DNA from: G025836975 sp049646585
GTDB taxonomy: Bacteria > Pseudomonadota > Gammaproteobacteria > Burkholderiales > Burkholderiaceae_B
Assembly: GCA_049646585.1 (NCBI GenBank)
Contig: JBARWC010000217.1
Coordinates: 1 to 64,000 of the forward strand
DNA length: 64,000 nt
Reading direction: 5' to 3'
In this document: positions 16,813-25,170 of the stretch, one piece after another
Layout of the letters: every line of letters starts with the position of its first letter
Position numbering within the stretch: the stretch's first letter is position 1
Made by a program: the position numbers and the translations under genes
The notes under the pieces: model-generated
The model's database searches: none
Told to the model about the DNA's origin: nothing
Seen by the model: the letters and a program-made list of their open reading frames with translations, nothing else

Positions 16813-18459
16813 TCATTCGATATCGCAGCGGCCAATCTCAAATTCGCCCGCTTGAGTCTTGCGTACGCTGACGTGGCACATCCATTTTTCATCGTCGCGA
16901 ACGGGATGGTCATCCCGCCAATGCGCCCCCCTGCTCTCGGTCCGCTCCAACGAGGAACAACTGACCGCCTTGGCCGCCATGATAAAACTCCTGGCCTCCA
17001 ACGCCTTCACGCGGTCCACAGGCTTGTCCAGGCAAAGCCCCGTCCGCCACTGATCGAAAAGAACATCCAGGTCGCTCAAAGCGCGGCGCAGATCCTTTTC
17101 AGTCCGGACGATCCCGGCATGATCCAGCATCGTTTGCCTGACGGCGTTCTTGATGTCTTCGGGCCGCTGGCCATCGGCCCGTACGGGCAGGCTCGTCAGT
17201 GTCTCCAGCGCGGCGGCGACGATATCATCCCATGGCAGCCCGCTGGATTTACGGCCGCTGGCGGCCGCTGCCGCACCAGCGATGCCTCCAAAAACAATGG
17301 CGTCGCTGCCACCATTCCCGGCTATTCGGCTTGCCCCGTGCACGCCACCGCTAGCCTCTCCGGCCGCATACAGGCCAGGCACCCCCGTGTGGCAGTCAGT
17401 ATCGATTCGTATCCCGCCCATGTGGCTATGCGCCGCCGGCTTCACCCATATAGGCCCTCGCCTTGGGTCGATGCCGGCAAGCCTCAGACGCTTGCAATGG
17501 GCGATGTAACTTTCAAGGCGCGAAGCCGGTATGGCCGACGTATCGAAAAGCACCCTACCCGCTTCTTCCACCCGCCCCGCCATGACCTCCGCCTGTATAG
17601 CCAACGCAATCTTGGCTTTCTCTATCTGCATTTCGCCGTGCCCGGGATTGTGCTCCAGCATGAAACGCTCACCCAAGCTGTTTCGCAAAGTCGCACCGTC
17701 GGCAAACATGGCCGTGGGCATCTCCATGCCACAGCAAGGGCCGGGATCGACGATGACCGTCGGCTCGAACTGCACAAACTCCATGTCGATCAGCTCCGCC
17801 CCACTGTCCAGCGCAAAAGCGTAGGAGTCGGCGGTGATATCCGGGGGGTAGGTACTGTTGCCGAATATCGCCCCCACTCCTCCCATCGCCAGAATGGTCG
17901 ACGCCGCACGCACCGCGACCAGCTGCGACCCATCCCGACGGCAAAGCAGGGCACCTACCACCGACGAATCGTGATGCAACAGGCTTATCGCTTTCCAGCC
18001 TGCGAGCTTTTCTATGCCCTGCTCATCGGACAATTCCATCAAGCGGGTCAAAGCCAACTTGCCTATGCCGTTTGGATGATAGACCGAGCGAGCATATGTA
18101 TTTCCCGCTAGGTGGCGACGGGCGATGGCATCCCCATCGCGCTGCAGCGGCACACCAATGTCGATGAGTTCGCGCAGGGCGGCGGCGGCATTGTTGGCCA
18201 TTACCTGCACCAGCCGCCTGTCGTTAATGCCATAGCCGCCTTCGATGGTGTCGCGAGCGTACGAGGCCACCGAATCGGGCGAATCCGCGTCCTCCCGGGG
18301 AACGTTGAAACCGATGACATGCTGCGACGCCCCCCTGGCCTGATAGGCGATCAGCACCCTGGCGCCCGAGCGCCTGGCCGCGCTGGCCGCCCTAAAGCCG
18401 GCCAGCCCGCCGCCCAGAACCAGCACATCCGTATCCACGGTTTCAATCGAAGCAGCCAT
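16813..18459 (-). CDS. FAD-dependent oxidoreductase, fumarate reductase/SDH flavoprotein type
   Basis: A 548-residue flavoprotein of the succinate dehydrogenase/fumarate reductase/L-aspartate oxidase/AprA superfamily. The FAD motif LGGGLAGFRAA is at the N-terminus, a second flavin segment AAGEASGG lies near residue 365, and the C-terminal domain has RTESRGAHWRDDHPVRDD. There is no iron-sulfur or membrane subunit gene next to it, so its electron acceptor is not encoded here. It follows the Bug receptor gene and precedes the enoyl-CoA hydratase, which suggests introduction of a double bond or oxidation of an unsaturated acid. Confidence 0.85.
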   Translation of the reverse strand: MAASIETVDTDVLVLGGGLAGFRAASAARRSGARVLIAYQARGASQHVIGFNVPREDADSPDSVASYARDTIEGGYGINDRRLVQVMANNAAAALRELIDIGVPLQRDGDAIARRHLAGNTYARSVYHPNGIGKLALTRLMELSDEQGIEKLAGWKAISLLHHDSSVVGALLCRRDGSQLVAVRAASTILAMGGVGAIFGNSTYPPDITADSYAFALDSGAELIDMEFVQFEPTVIVDPGPCCGMEMPTAMFADGATLRNSLGERFMLEHNPGHGEMQIEKAKIALAIQAEVMAGRVEEAGRVLFDTSAIPASRLESYIAHCKRLRLAGIDPRRGPIWVKPAAHSHMGGIRIDTDCHTGVPGLYAAGEASGGVHGASRIAGNGGSDAIVFGGIAGAAAAASGRKSSGLPWDDIVAAALETLTSLPVRADGQRPEDIKNAVRQTMLDHAGIVRTEKDLRRALSDLDVLFDQWRTGLCLDKPVDRVKALEARSFIMAAKAVSCSSLERTESRGAHWRDDHPVRDDEKWMCHVSVRKTQAGEFEIGRCDIE

Positions 18460-18520
18460 TCCCCATCCTTGTTTCTACTACGTCTTGCGTTCTTGAAGAG
18501 ATCGCCGGCAACGGTGCGGG

Positions 18521-19510
18521 CTAGTTCGGGCTTATGCCGACGTCCTTGATGATCTTCATCCATTTCTTTTGCGCGCTGGTCATCATTTCCTGCATTTCTT
18601 CGGGCGAAGAACTACGGCTGGCAACCCCCTGCTTGGAAAAGGTTTCCTGGATATCCGGCGATTTCACCGCTTTGACCAGCTCGCGGCTCAACCTTTGGAT
18701 CACCTCCGCTGGCGTGCCGGCGGGCACGGCGAAACCAAACTGGCCGACGACCACATAGTCCGGGTAGCCGGACTCCTTGACCGTGGGCACGTCCGGCATG
18801 GTCGAGGAGCGAGCGTCTCCCGTCACGGCCAATGCACGCAGCTTGCCGGCGCGTATATGGGGCAGCAGGGCCAGCACATTGCCGAAGGTCACGTCGATCT
18901 GGCCGCCGATCAGGTCGGTCACGACCGGGCCGTCCCCCTTGTAGGGAACATGGGTAAGCTTGATTCCCGCCGTGTTCAGGAACAGCTCGGTGCTCAGATG
19001 GCTGACCCCACCGACTCCCGACGAACCGTAGTTCATGTTCCCAGGCTTGGCCTTGGCTAGGGCAACGAACTCCTGCAAGGTCTTGGCCTTGACCGAAGGG
19101 TTCACGGCGATGACGTAAGGCGTCTCGCCGACCAGCCCAAGTGCACTGAAGCTCTTTACCGGTTCAAAAGAAAGGTTTTTGTACAGTCCCGCGGACGAGG
19201 TGTGCGGAACAAGATTGAGGATCAGCAAGGTATAGCCATCGGGAGCAGAGTGGGCGGCAAAAGCCGCCCCTATGGTTCCGCCGGCCCCCGGCCGATTGTC
19301 GACGACCACCGGGACGCCCATCTGCTCCTGCAGTTTGGCGCCCACCGCGCGCGCCAGGGCGTCGGTACCACCGCCCGGCGAAAAGGGGACGACAATGTTG
19401 ATGGGTTTGCTGGGGTAGGCGGCCGCGCTGACGGTCGCCGAAGCAAAAAACGCGGCCAGTCCCAGCAGGGCACAACGGGGCAAAGCCCCAAGAAATCCTG
19501 CGAGTGTCAT
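18521..19510 (-). CDS. Bug family (TctC) periplasmic tripartite tricarboxylate receptor
   Basis: A 329-residue extracytoplasmic solute receptor. A signal peptide occupies about residues 1-30 (hydrophobic core ALLGLAAFFASATVSAAA). The mature start YPSKPINIVVPFSPGGGTD is the Bug hallmark, with the ligand-contact loops around GYTLL and NYGSSG. ATG 19510 is supported by AGGAG 8 bases upstream. No TctA/TctB membrane genes are present, so it must share a distant permease or act as a sensor, as with many Bug proteins. It heads the operon to the RraA-like gene and is divergent from a LysR gene. Confidence 0.92.
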   Translation of the reverse strand: MTLAGFLGALPRCALLGLAAFFASATVSAAAYPSKPINIVVPFSPGGGTDALARAVGAKLQEQMGVPVVVDNRPGAGGTIGAAFAAHSAPDGYTLLILNLVPHTSSAGLYKNLSFEPVKSFSALGLVGETPYVIAVNPSVKAKTLQEFVALAKAKPGNMNYGSSGVGGVSHLSTELFLNTAGIKLTHVPYKGDGPVVTDLIGGQIDVTFGNVLALLPHIRAGKLRALAVTGDARSSTMPDVPTVKESGYPDYVVVGQFGFAVPAGTPAEVIQRLSRELVKAVKSPDIQETFSKQGVASRSSSPEEMQEMMTSAQKKWMKIIKDVGISPN

Positions 19511-19632
19511 GAGTTTATCTCCTGTATTGTGGTCGTTGTCGACGGCGGCGAATTCTTCTTCACAGGTCGCCGCTGGAAACATTCTATGGGCCAGCCCTGT
19601 CTCCCATCAAACGATTAAAACTTGGACAATCA

Positions 19633-19645
19633 TGACCTAAAGTCA
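19633..19645. promoter_or_regulatory. LysR-type T-N11-A palindrome
   Basis: TGAC and GTCA flank a 5-base spacer, giving the T-N11-A symmetry of LysR-family sites. It lies 13 bases before the LysR start codon and in the divergent region of the Bug-led operon, fitting autoregulation and control of the operon. Confidence 0.55.
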
Positions 19646-19657
19646 TAAACTCTATGG

Positions 19658-20587
19658 ATGTCCTGGCATATACCTTCACTCTCCTCCCTTAGGGCCTTCG
19701 AAGCATCCGCAAGGCACCTGAGCTTTACGAAGGCGGCGGCGGAACTGCACCTGACGCAAAGCGCTGTCAGCAAGCAGATATCGCTGATGGAGGAATCTCT
19801 GGGCCTGCTGCTTTTCCAGCGAGTGAGGCAACGACTGGTGTTGACCGACGCCGGACAGCAATACGCCGAAGCGGTCCGATCCGCCCTGGACCAGATACAG
19901 GAAGCGACGGTAACGCTGCTGGCTCACAAAGGGCGTGGGGGTGCACTAAGAATCGCCACCGCCCCCGCATTCGCAACGAAATGGCTTATTCCCCGGCTGG
20001 CGCACTTCAATAAGGCTTATCCCGGTATCGTCATCAACCTATCGACGCGGGACCTGCCCTTCGACATGGAGCGCGACGAATTCGACGCGGCCTTCCACTA
20101 CGGCTCGAACGACTGGGCCAATGTGCTGTCGGAGTCGCTGGTGGGTCACGACCTGGTTGCCGTCTGCTCCCCTGCCTACCTTGAACAGCATCCTCCCATC
20201 AACGCCCCCGCCGACCTCAGAGAGCATGTCCTGCTGCAACAAACCAGGCGCCCGAGGAAATGGCGGGAATGGTTCGACGCCATGGGCGTCAGCGACATCG
20301 ATAGCGCGGCAGGCCCCAGATTCGAGCACTTCTACATGATTGCCCAAGCGGCCATCGCACACCTGGGCATCGGGCTGGTTCCCCGCCTGCTGGTAGAGGA
20401 CGACATTGCAAACGGTCGGCTCGTCGTACCCTTGCCCAAACCCTTCTACAGCGGCGACTCTTATTGCCTGGTGTATCCGCCGTCCAAGCGCAACGATCCC
20501 AAACTGGAGCAGTTCCGCCGCTGGTTGATCAGCGAGGCCGAGGCCGGTAAGGAAGGTCGGGCCCCGCCGTCCGCCCGAAAAGCGTGA
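19658..20587 (+). CDS. LysR family regulator, GcvA-like
   Basis: A 309-residue LysR-type regulator. The N-terminal helix-turn-helix (LSFTKAAAELHLTQSAVSKQI, split between residues about 22-42) is followed by a linker helix and a PBP2-type effector domain. The opening PSLSSLRAFEASARHLSF is typical of the GcvA/AmpR-like group. It is divergent from the Bug-flavoprotein-CoA-transferase operon, which it probably controls in response to the imported acid or a CoA derivative. Confidence 0.9.
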   Translation: MSWHIPSLSSLRAFEASARHLSFTKAAAELHLTQSAVSKQISLMEESLGLLLFQRVRQRLVLTDAGQQYAEAVRSALDQIQEATVTLLAHKGRGGALRIATAPAFATKWLIPRLAHFNKAYPGIVINLSTRDLPFDMERDEFDAAFHYGSNDWANVLSESLVGHDLVAVCSPAYLEQHPPINAPADLREHVLLQQTRRPRKWREWFDAMGVSDIDSAAGPRFEHFYMIAQAAIAHLGIGLVPRLLVEDDIANGRLVVPLPKPFYSGDSYCLVYPPSKRNDPKLEQFRRWLISEAEAGKEGRAPPSARKA

Positions 20588-20644
20588 ACAATCCGCAGCC
20601 ACGATCTTTAAAGGCCGAATATCCCATCCCGCCTACTCACAAGC

Positions 20645-21073
20645 ATGCAAATCCGACCTTTCCAACCTCAGGACGAATCCGCCGTCATCGCCCTTTGGGA
20701 CGCCTGCGGCCTCATCAGGCCCTGGAACGACCCGCGCCGTGACATCGCCCGCAAGCTCACCGAGCAGCCGGAGCTGTTCCTTGTCGGCGTCGAAGATGAA
20801 ACGCCGATGGCAACGGCCATGGTCGGCTTCGACGGCCATCGGGGATGGGTCTATTACCTGGCGGTCGCCCCCGATGCTCGCGGCCTTTCCCATGGCAAGG
20901 CCTTGATGCGCGAAGCCGAGCGCCTGCTGGCCGAGCGCGGCTGCCCCAAGATAAACCTGCTGGTGCGCAGCTCCAACAAGCAGGTCGTCGATTTTTATCT
21001 TCGCCTGGGCTATGCGCAGGATGACGTCATCAGCCTGGGCCGCCGGCTTATCCACGATTTGCCGCCAAAGTAA
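20645..21073 (+). CDS. ypeA: GNAT acetyltransferase, YpeA type
   Basis: A 142-residue GNAT-fold acetyltransferase. The acetyl-CoA loop is VAPDARGLSHGKALM, followed by INLLVRSSNKQVVDFYLRLGY, which matches the YpeA subfamily. The N-terminal IRPFQPQDESAVIALWDACGL is also typical. The acceptor of YpeA-type enzymes is not settled; some act on proteins. The gene stands alone, 57 bases after the LysR gene, and converges with dmeF. Confidence 0.87.
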   Translation: MQIRPFQPQDESAVIALWDACGLIRPWNDPRRDIARKLTEQPELFLVGVEDETPMATAMVGFDGHRGWVYYLAVAPDARGLSHGKALMREAERLLAERGCPKINLLVRSSNKQVVDFYLRLGYAQDDVISLGRRLIHDLPPK

Positions 21074-21130
21074 CGGCCCCGCCGGCCTGTGCCTGAAAGC
21101 ACGCCGGCGCTTGCTCCGCCTCGCTCAGAG

Positions 21131-22111
21131 TCAGGCCGCCGTCTCGCGCTGCACTTCGACCGTCACATGCGACAGCTCGTGAACGTGCGCCAGCAGCGCC
21201 TTGTAGTGCGCCGGCTCTTTGGGGTCCGAGCTCGTCAGCGAGACGATGGCGGCAAAGTGCCCGGGGCCGACCTGCCAGACATGCAGATCGATGATTCGGC
21301 CCGCCGTGGACTGGATCGCTTTCTGAACCTGTCGCCGCACTTCTTGCGCTTCCGCCGCCGCATCGAGCAGGACGCTGCCCGCGTCCCGCATCAAGCCCCA
21401 TGACCAACGGACTATCACCAACGCTCCTATCACGCCCATGGCGGGGTCGGCCCATAGCCAACCGTAGCCGCGGCCGGCCAGCAGCGCCACAATGGCGAAG
21501 ACGGACGTGAGCGCATCGGCCAGCACGTGCATGTAAGCGGCGCGCAAGTTGTTATCGCGGCTCGCACCGTGGGTGTGGCCCCCGCCATGGCCGTGACCAT
21601 CATGATGGTGGTGGCCGTGATGATGGTGGGAGGAATGGCCATGATGCGCAGGGTGATCGTTCAATAGCCAGGCACAAACCAGATTGACCGCCAGCCCCAG
21701 GACCGCCACGGCGATCGCCTGATTGAAATCGATGGAGACGGGCCGGCTCAAGCGAATCAGGCTTTCCCAGCCTATCAGCAGAGCAATCAACGCCAGCACG
21801 ATCGCACTGGCAAAGCCGGCCAGATCGCCCAGCTTGCCCGTGCCGAAGGTGAAGCGTGGGTTGCTCGCGTGCTTGCGCGCATAGCGGTAGGCCAGCACGG
21901 CAATCAGCATTGCTCCGGCATGGGTGGACATATGCCAGCCGTCGGCCACCAGCGCCATGGAACCGTAGATGGAACCGGCCACTATTTCGGCCACCATCAT
22001 GGCGGCCGTAAGGGCGATTACCAGCCACACCTTGCGCTCATTGCGCTGATGGTCATTGCCAAGAAAGAAATGATCATGGCCGGAGGCCAAAGACCGGTGG
22101 GTGGTCGTCAT
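21131..22111 (-). CDS. dmeF: DmeF-type Co(II)/Ni(II) cation diffusion facilitator
   Basis: About 326 residues with six predicted membrane helices. The metal site residues lie in VADGWHMSTHAGA (Asp57, His60) and MHVLAD (His195, Asp199). A very His-rich cytoplasmic loop (about residues 153-181, 16 histidines) separates TM4 and TM5, as in DmeF. The cytoplasmic C-terminal domain follows. It exports divalent metal, most likely cobalt or nickel, in exchange for protons. ATG 22111 is preferred; ATG 22156, immediately after the dmeR stop, would add 15 residues with no membrane or metal motif. It forms an operon with the RcnR-like regulator. Confidence 0.88.
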   Translation of the reverse strand: MTTTHRSLASGHDHFFLGNDHQRNERKVWLVIALTAAMMVAEIVAGSIYGSMALVADGWHMSTHAGAMLIAVLAYRYARKHASNPRFTFGTGKLGDLAGFASAIVLALIALLIGWESLIRLSRPVSIDFNQAIAVAVLGLAVNLVCAWLLNDHPAHHGHSSHHHHGHHHHDGHGHGGGHTHGASRDNNLRAAYMHVLADALTSVFAIVALLAGRGYGWLWADPAMGVIGALVIVRWSWGLMRDAGSVLLDAAAEAQEVRRQVQKAIQSTAGRIIDLHVWQVGPGHFAAIVSLTSSDPKEPAHYKALLAHVHELSHVTVEVQRETAA

Positions 22112-22156
22112 GGAATGGTTCCCGTCATTTGAAGCAAGCTGCTTGAAACAGCGCAT

Positions 22157-22429
22157 TCATTTCATATAGGCCCGGATGACTTCTATCATTTCCTCGCCGC
22201 CCCGACGGCGCTCTCTGTCGGTTTCGGCGGCCACGACGTGTTCGCGCAGATGATCTTCCATCACTTCCGCCATCAAGCCGCTGATCGCGCCGCGCACGGA
22301 CGCGACCTGACGGAGCACTTCGGCACAGGCCGCGTCCGAATCCAAGGCACGCTCGACGCCTTCCAATTGCCCTTTGAGGCGGCGCACACGGGCGATGAGC
22401 TTGTCTTTCTGGCGAGAGGTATGAGACAT
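22157..22429 (-). CDS. dmeR: RcnR/CsoR family metal-sensing repressor (DmeR-like)
   Basis: A 90-residue all-helical DUF156 repressor. His3, Cys35, His60 and His64 occupy exactly the positions of the nickel/cobalt ligands of E. coli RcnR, whereas copper-type CsoR would have a different set. Apo-protein binds the operator and metal releases it. It is the first gene of the dmeR-dmeF operon with a palindromic operator at 22445-22465, 16 bases before its start. Assignment to cobalt/nickel rests on this ligand set and the DmeF partner. Confidence 0.9.
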   Translation of the reverse strand: MSHTSRQKDKLIARVRRLKGQLEGVERALDSDAACAEVLRQVASVRGAISGLMAEVMEDHLREHVVAAETDRERRRGGEEMIEVIRAYMK

Positions 22430-22444
22430 GGCAAAGAGGCAGAA

Positions 22445-22465
22445 ATATAGTGTAGAGGACTATAT
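22445..22465. promoter_or_regulatory. Probable DmeR operator
   Basis: ATATAGT and ACTATAT form a perfect inverted repeat around GTAGAGG, directly upstream of dmeR and overlapping a TATATTATA promoter-like stretch. It resembles the AT-flanked C/G-centred sites described for DmeR of rhizobia, from memory of the family. Confidence 0.65.
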
Positions 22466-22562
22466 TATAAAAGAAGCACTCCCAGCTTCGTGCTCGGCGC
22501 GAAGGCCAGGCCTATGAACTGGGGAAAACCTCTATAGGCCGTTACGACCCATTCACTTTACA

Positions 22563-22595
22563 TTTTGATCTTTGATGTTTGATCAAAGATCAAAA
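22563..22595. promoter_or_regulatory. Perfect 14-base inverted repeat ending on the GntR start codon
   Basis: TTTTGATCTTTGAT and ATCAAAGATCAAAA are exact complements around GTTTG; the last A is the first base of the GntR ATG. A smaller palindrome TTTGATCAAA is nested at 22578-22587. No Shine-Dalgarno sequence fits in front of the ATG. The likely role is autoregulation by the encoded GntR protein, whether through transcription, translation or both. Confidence 0.7.
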
Positions 22596-23302
22596 TGCTA
22601 GCCAACCCAGCACTCGCGTCTCTCAAGCACGTATCGGTCAACGTGGCGGTGTACCGCCGCTTGCGCGACCAGATCATGCGCGGGGATTACGCCGCTGGCG
22701 AAGTGCTGGGCATACAAGAACTGGCCGACGCCTGCGGAACCAGCGCCATGCCCGTGCGCGAGGCGCTCAGGCGCCTGGCCGCGCAGCGAGCCGTCGAACC
22801 CATGAAAAGCCGCTCCATGCGGATACCCGTCATGTCGCGGGAACGGCTGGACGACATACGCCGGGCCAGGGTGCTGATCGAAGGCACCGTCACGGCCTGG
22901 GCGGTGGAAAAAATCACCGCCGACGAACTCGACGAGCTACACCGCATGGCCGACGACATCGGCCAGTTGCTGGCCCAGCCCGGGTCCATACTGGAAGGGC
23001 TGGACTATAACCAGCGCTTCCATTTTTCCCTATACAAGGCGGCCCGCTCCGACTCGATGCTGGCCACCATAGAAAGCCTGTGGTTGCAGTCGGGCCCTTA
23101 TCTGCGCGCCGCCCGGCTGCTGATGCATTCAAAGGAAAGGCCGATGGTGGAGTTCCACGCGGCCATCGTCGAGGCAATCGCTCGCCGCGATGCGCAGCAG
23201 GCGCAACAAGCCCTGATCCGGGATATATGCTGGCCCTTCGACAAGCTCTGGGATACCTGGCCGGATTTCGCGCGCGACACGGCGACGACCGCCTCCCTCT
23301 AG
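22595..23302 (+). CDS. GntR-family regulator, FCD subfamily
   Basis: A 235-residue FadR/FCD-type regulator: winged helix from about residue 17 to 82, with recognition helix TSAMPVREALRRL, then an FCD ligand domain (about 90-220). Its recognition helix shares MPVREA with the regulator at 3652, and both have GATC-containing palindromes upstream. The ATG at 22595 is part of a perfect 14-base inverted repeat and has no Shine-Dalgarno sequence; later ATGs would cut into the HTH. It precedes the dehydratase-dehydrogenase-TRAP genes on the same strand and probably represses them until the sugar acid is present. Confidence 0.87.
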   Translation: MLANPALASLKHVSVNVAVYRRLRDQIMRGDYAAGEVLGIQELADACGTSAMPVREALRRLAAQRAVEPMKSRSMRIPVMSRERLDDIRRARVLIEGTVTAWAVEKITADELDELHRMADDIGQLLAQPGSILEGLDYNQRFHFSLYKAARSDSMLATIESLWLQSGPYLRAARLLMHSKERPMVEFHAAIVEAIARRDAQQAQQALIRDICWPFDKLWDTWPDFARDTATTASL

Positions 23303-23339
23303 CCCTCTTAGCAAGCCCCAATACCAACAGGAAACACGC

Positions 23340-25052
23340 ATGACCCTACACAAACACCGCTCGCGCATGGTCACCCAGGGTCTGACCCGGGCACCTCACC
23401 GGGCTTTCCTGCGCGCCACGGGTTACGACGACGCCGCCATGCAAAAATCCGTTGTCGGGATCGTCAGCACCCAGGGCGACAACACGCCCTGCTCCATGGG
23501 GCTGGCGCCCCAGGCCGACAGGGCTCGGCTGGGCGTGGCCGAAGGCGGCGGCGTACCGGTCTCGTTCTCGACTATTTCCGTGTCCGACGGTACCTCGATG
23601 AACCATGCCGGCATGCGCATGAGCCTGGTATCGCGCGAAACCATCGCCGATAGCGTCGAGCTGGTGATACGCGGGCATGCCTACGACGGCCTGGTCGCCT
23701 TTGCGGGCTGTGACAAGACGCTGCCCGCCATGATGATGGCCATCGTGCGCCTGAACGCGCCGTCAGTATTCCTGTATGGCGGAGCGACGCTGCCCGGTTA
23801 CGCGCTGGGCAAGCAAGCCACCATCCTGGACACCATCGAAGCCGTCGGCAAGGTACAGCACGGCGAAATGACGCGCGAAGACCTAGACCGCATGGAATGC
23901 ACCTGCACGCCTTCGGCCGGCTCCTGCCCGGGCCAGTTCACGGCCAACACCATGGCCATGGTCGGCGAGACGCTGGGCCTGTCCCCGCTGGGAACGGCCA
24001 TGATGCCCAACGTCTATAGCGAGCGCCTGGCGATTGCGCAACGGGCCGGCCTGCACGTCATGCGCACGCTGGAATCGGGCGGCCCGCTGCCGCGCGATCT
24101 GGTAACCCGCGCCAGCCTTGAAAACGCCTGTGCCGCCGTGGCGGCCACCGGCGGCTCGACCAATGCCGCGCTGCACATTCCAGCGATCGCCCACGAAGCG
24201 GGCATCCGCTTTACGCTTGAGGACGTGGCACGGGTATTCCAGCGCACACCGCTGATCGCAGACTTGCAGCCCGGGGGCCGTTACCTGGCGCGCGACCTGC
24301 ATCAGGTCGGCGGCGTACCCGTCGTCCTGAAGTCCCTGCTGCAAGGCGGCTACATCGACGGCGACGTCCTCACGCTGGATGGTCGTACCTTGCGCCAGGC
24401 CTTGGCCGACGCGCCCGAGCCCGACGGTGAAATCGTCCGTTCCTGCGAGCATGCCATCCACCCCTCGGGCGGCGTCACCGTGCTCCAGGGCAACCTGAGT
24501 CCCGAAGGGGCTTTGCTCAAGATCGCCGGCCTGAAATCACTGGCATTCTCGGGCCCGGCGCGGGTATTCGAAAACGAAGAAGACTGCATGAAGGCAGTGT
24601 CCCACCACCAGTATCAACCCGGCGAAGTCCTGGTCATCCGCAACGAAGGCCCCAAGGGAGGCCCGGGCATGCGCGAGATGCTCAGCGTGACGGCGGCGCT
24701 CTATGGCCAGGGCATGGGCGAAAAGGTCGCCCTGCTGACCGACGGCCGGTTCTCGGGCGCGACGCGCGGCCTGTGCATAGGCTATGTGGGGCCGGAGGCG
24801 GCGGCTGGCGGCCCCATCGGCTTGATCCGCGACGGAGACATCATCCATATCGACGCCAACAGCAACCGCCTGGACGTCGAATTGAGCGACGAAGAGCTGG
24901 CACAGCGCCGCGCGGCCTATACGCCGCCGCAGCAGCAAAGGCTGGCCGGAGTGCTCGAAAAATACGCCTTGCTGGTGCGCCCGGCGCACGAAGGCGCGGT
25001 CACCCATTCGGGCGCGGTGGAATGGCCCTACGAAACGCCGGAGGAAGCGTGA
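23340..25052 (+). CDS. IlvD/Edd family dehydratase
   Basis: A 570-residue dihydroxy-acid/sugar-acid dehydratase. Three cysteines that ligate the iron-sulfur cluster in this family are present: Cys51 (TPCSMG), Cys124 (AGCDKT) and Cys196 (GSCPGQ). The three-cysteine pattern fits the [2Fe-2S] or [4Fe-4S] IlvD/sugar-acid types. True IlvD serves branched-chain amino acid synthesis, but a position next to a GntR regulator, a DenD-like dehydrogenase and a TRAP system suggests catabolic dehydration of an aldonic acid to a 2-keto-3-deoxy acid. The biosynthetic role cannot be excluded without knowing whether another ilvD exists. Confidence 0.87.
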   Translation: MTLHKHRSRMVTQGLTRAPHRAFLRATGYDDAAMQKSVVGIVSTQGDNTPCSMGLAPQADRARLGVAEGGGVPVSFSTISVSDGTSMNHAGMRMSLVSRETIADSVELVIRGHAYDGLVAFAGCDKTLPAMMMAIVRLNAPSVFLYGGATLPGYALGKQATILDTIEAVGKVQHGEMTREDLDRMECTCTPSAGSCPGQFTANTMAMVGETLGLSPLGTAMMPNVYSERLAIAQRAGLHVMRTLESGGPLPRDLVTRASLENACAAVAATGGSTNAALHIPAIAHEAGIRFTLEDVARVFQRTPLIADLQPGGRYLARDLHQVGGVPVVLKSLLQGGYIDGDVLTLDGRTLRQALADAPEPDGEIVRSCEHAIHPSGGVTVLQGNLSPEGALLKIAGLKSLAFSGPARVFENEEDCMKAVSHHQYQPGEVLVIRNEGPKGGPGMREMLSVTAALYGQGMGEKVALLTDGRFSGATRGLCIGYVGPEAAAGGPIGLIRDGDIIHIDANSNRLDVELSDEELAQRRAAYTPPQQQRLAGVLEKYALLVRPAHEGAVTHSGAVEWPYETPEEA

Positions 25053-25170
25053 ACACCATGCCTCGCCGTCCCGCAGCCGCCGCGCGCAACCCGTGCAGCG
25101 GCCCGCAGGCCTACGCCGCAAGCGCCTTGGCCGAGATCGGCAATCGAGAACCCGCACAGGAGACGCCATC

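Noticed and set aside
21560..21640. CRISPR-like or tandem repeat
   Set aside because: The repetitive CAT/ATG codons encode the His-rich loop of DmeF and are not spaced repeats.
25053..25170. Possible small gene between the dehydratase and the DenD-like gene
   Set aside because: A GTG/ATG start exists, but there is no stop or domain separate from the next frame and no ribosome site; treated as spacer.
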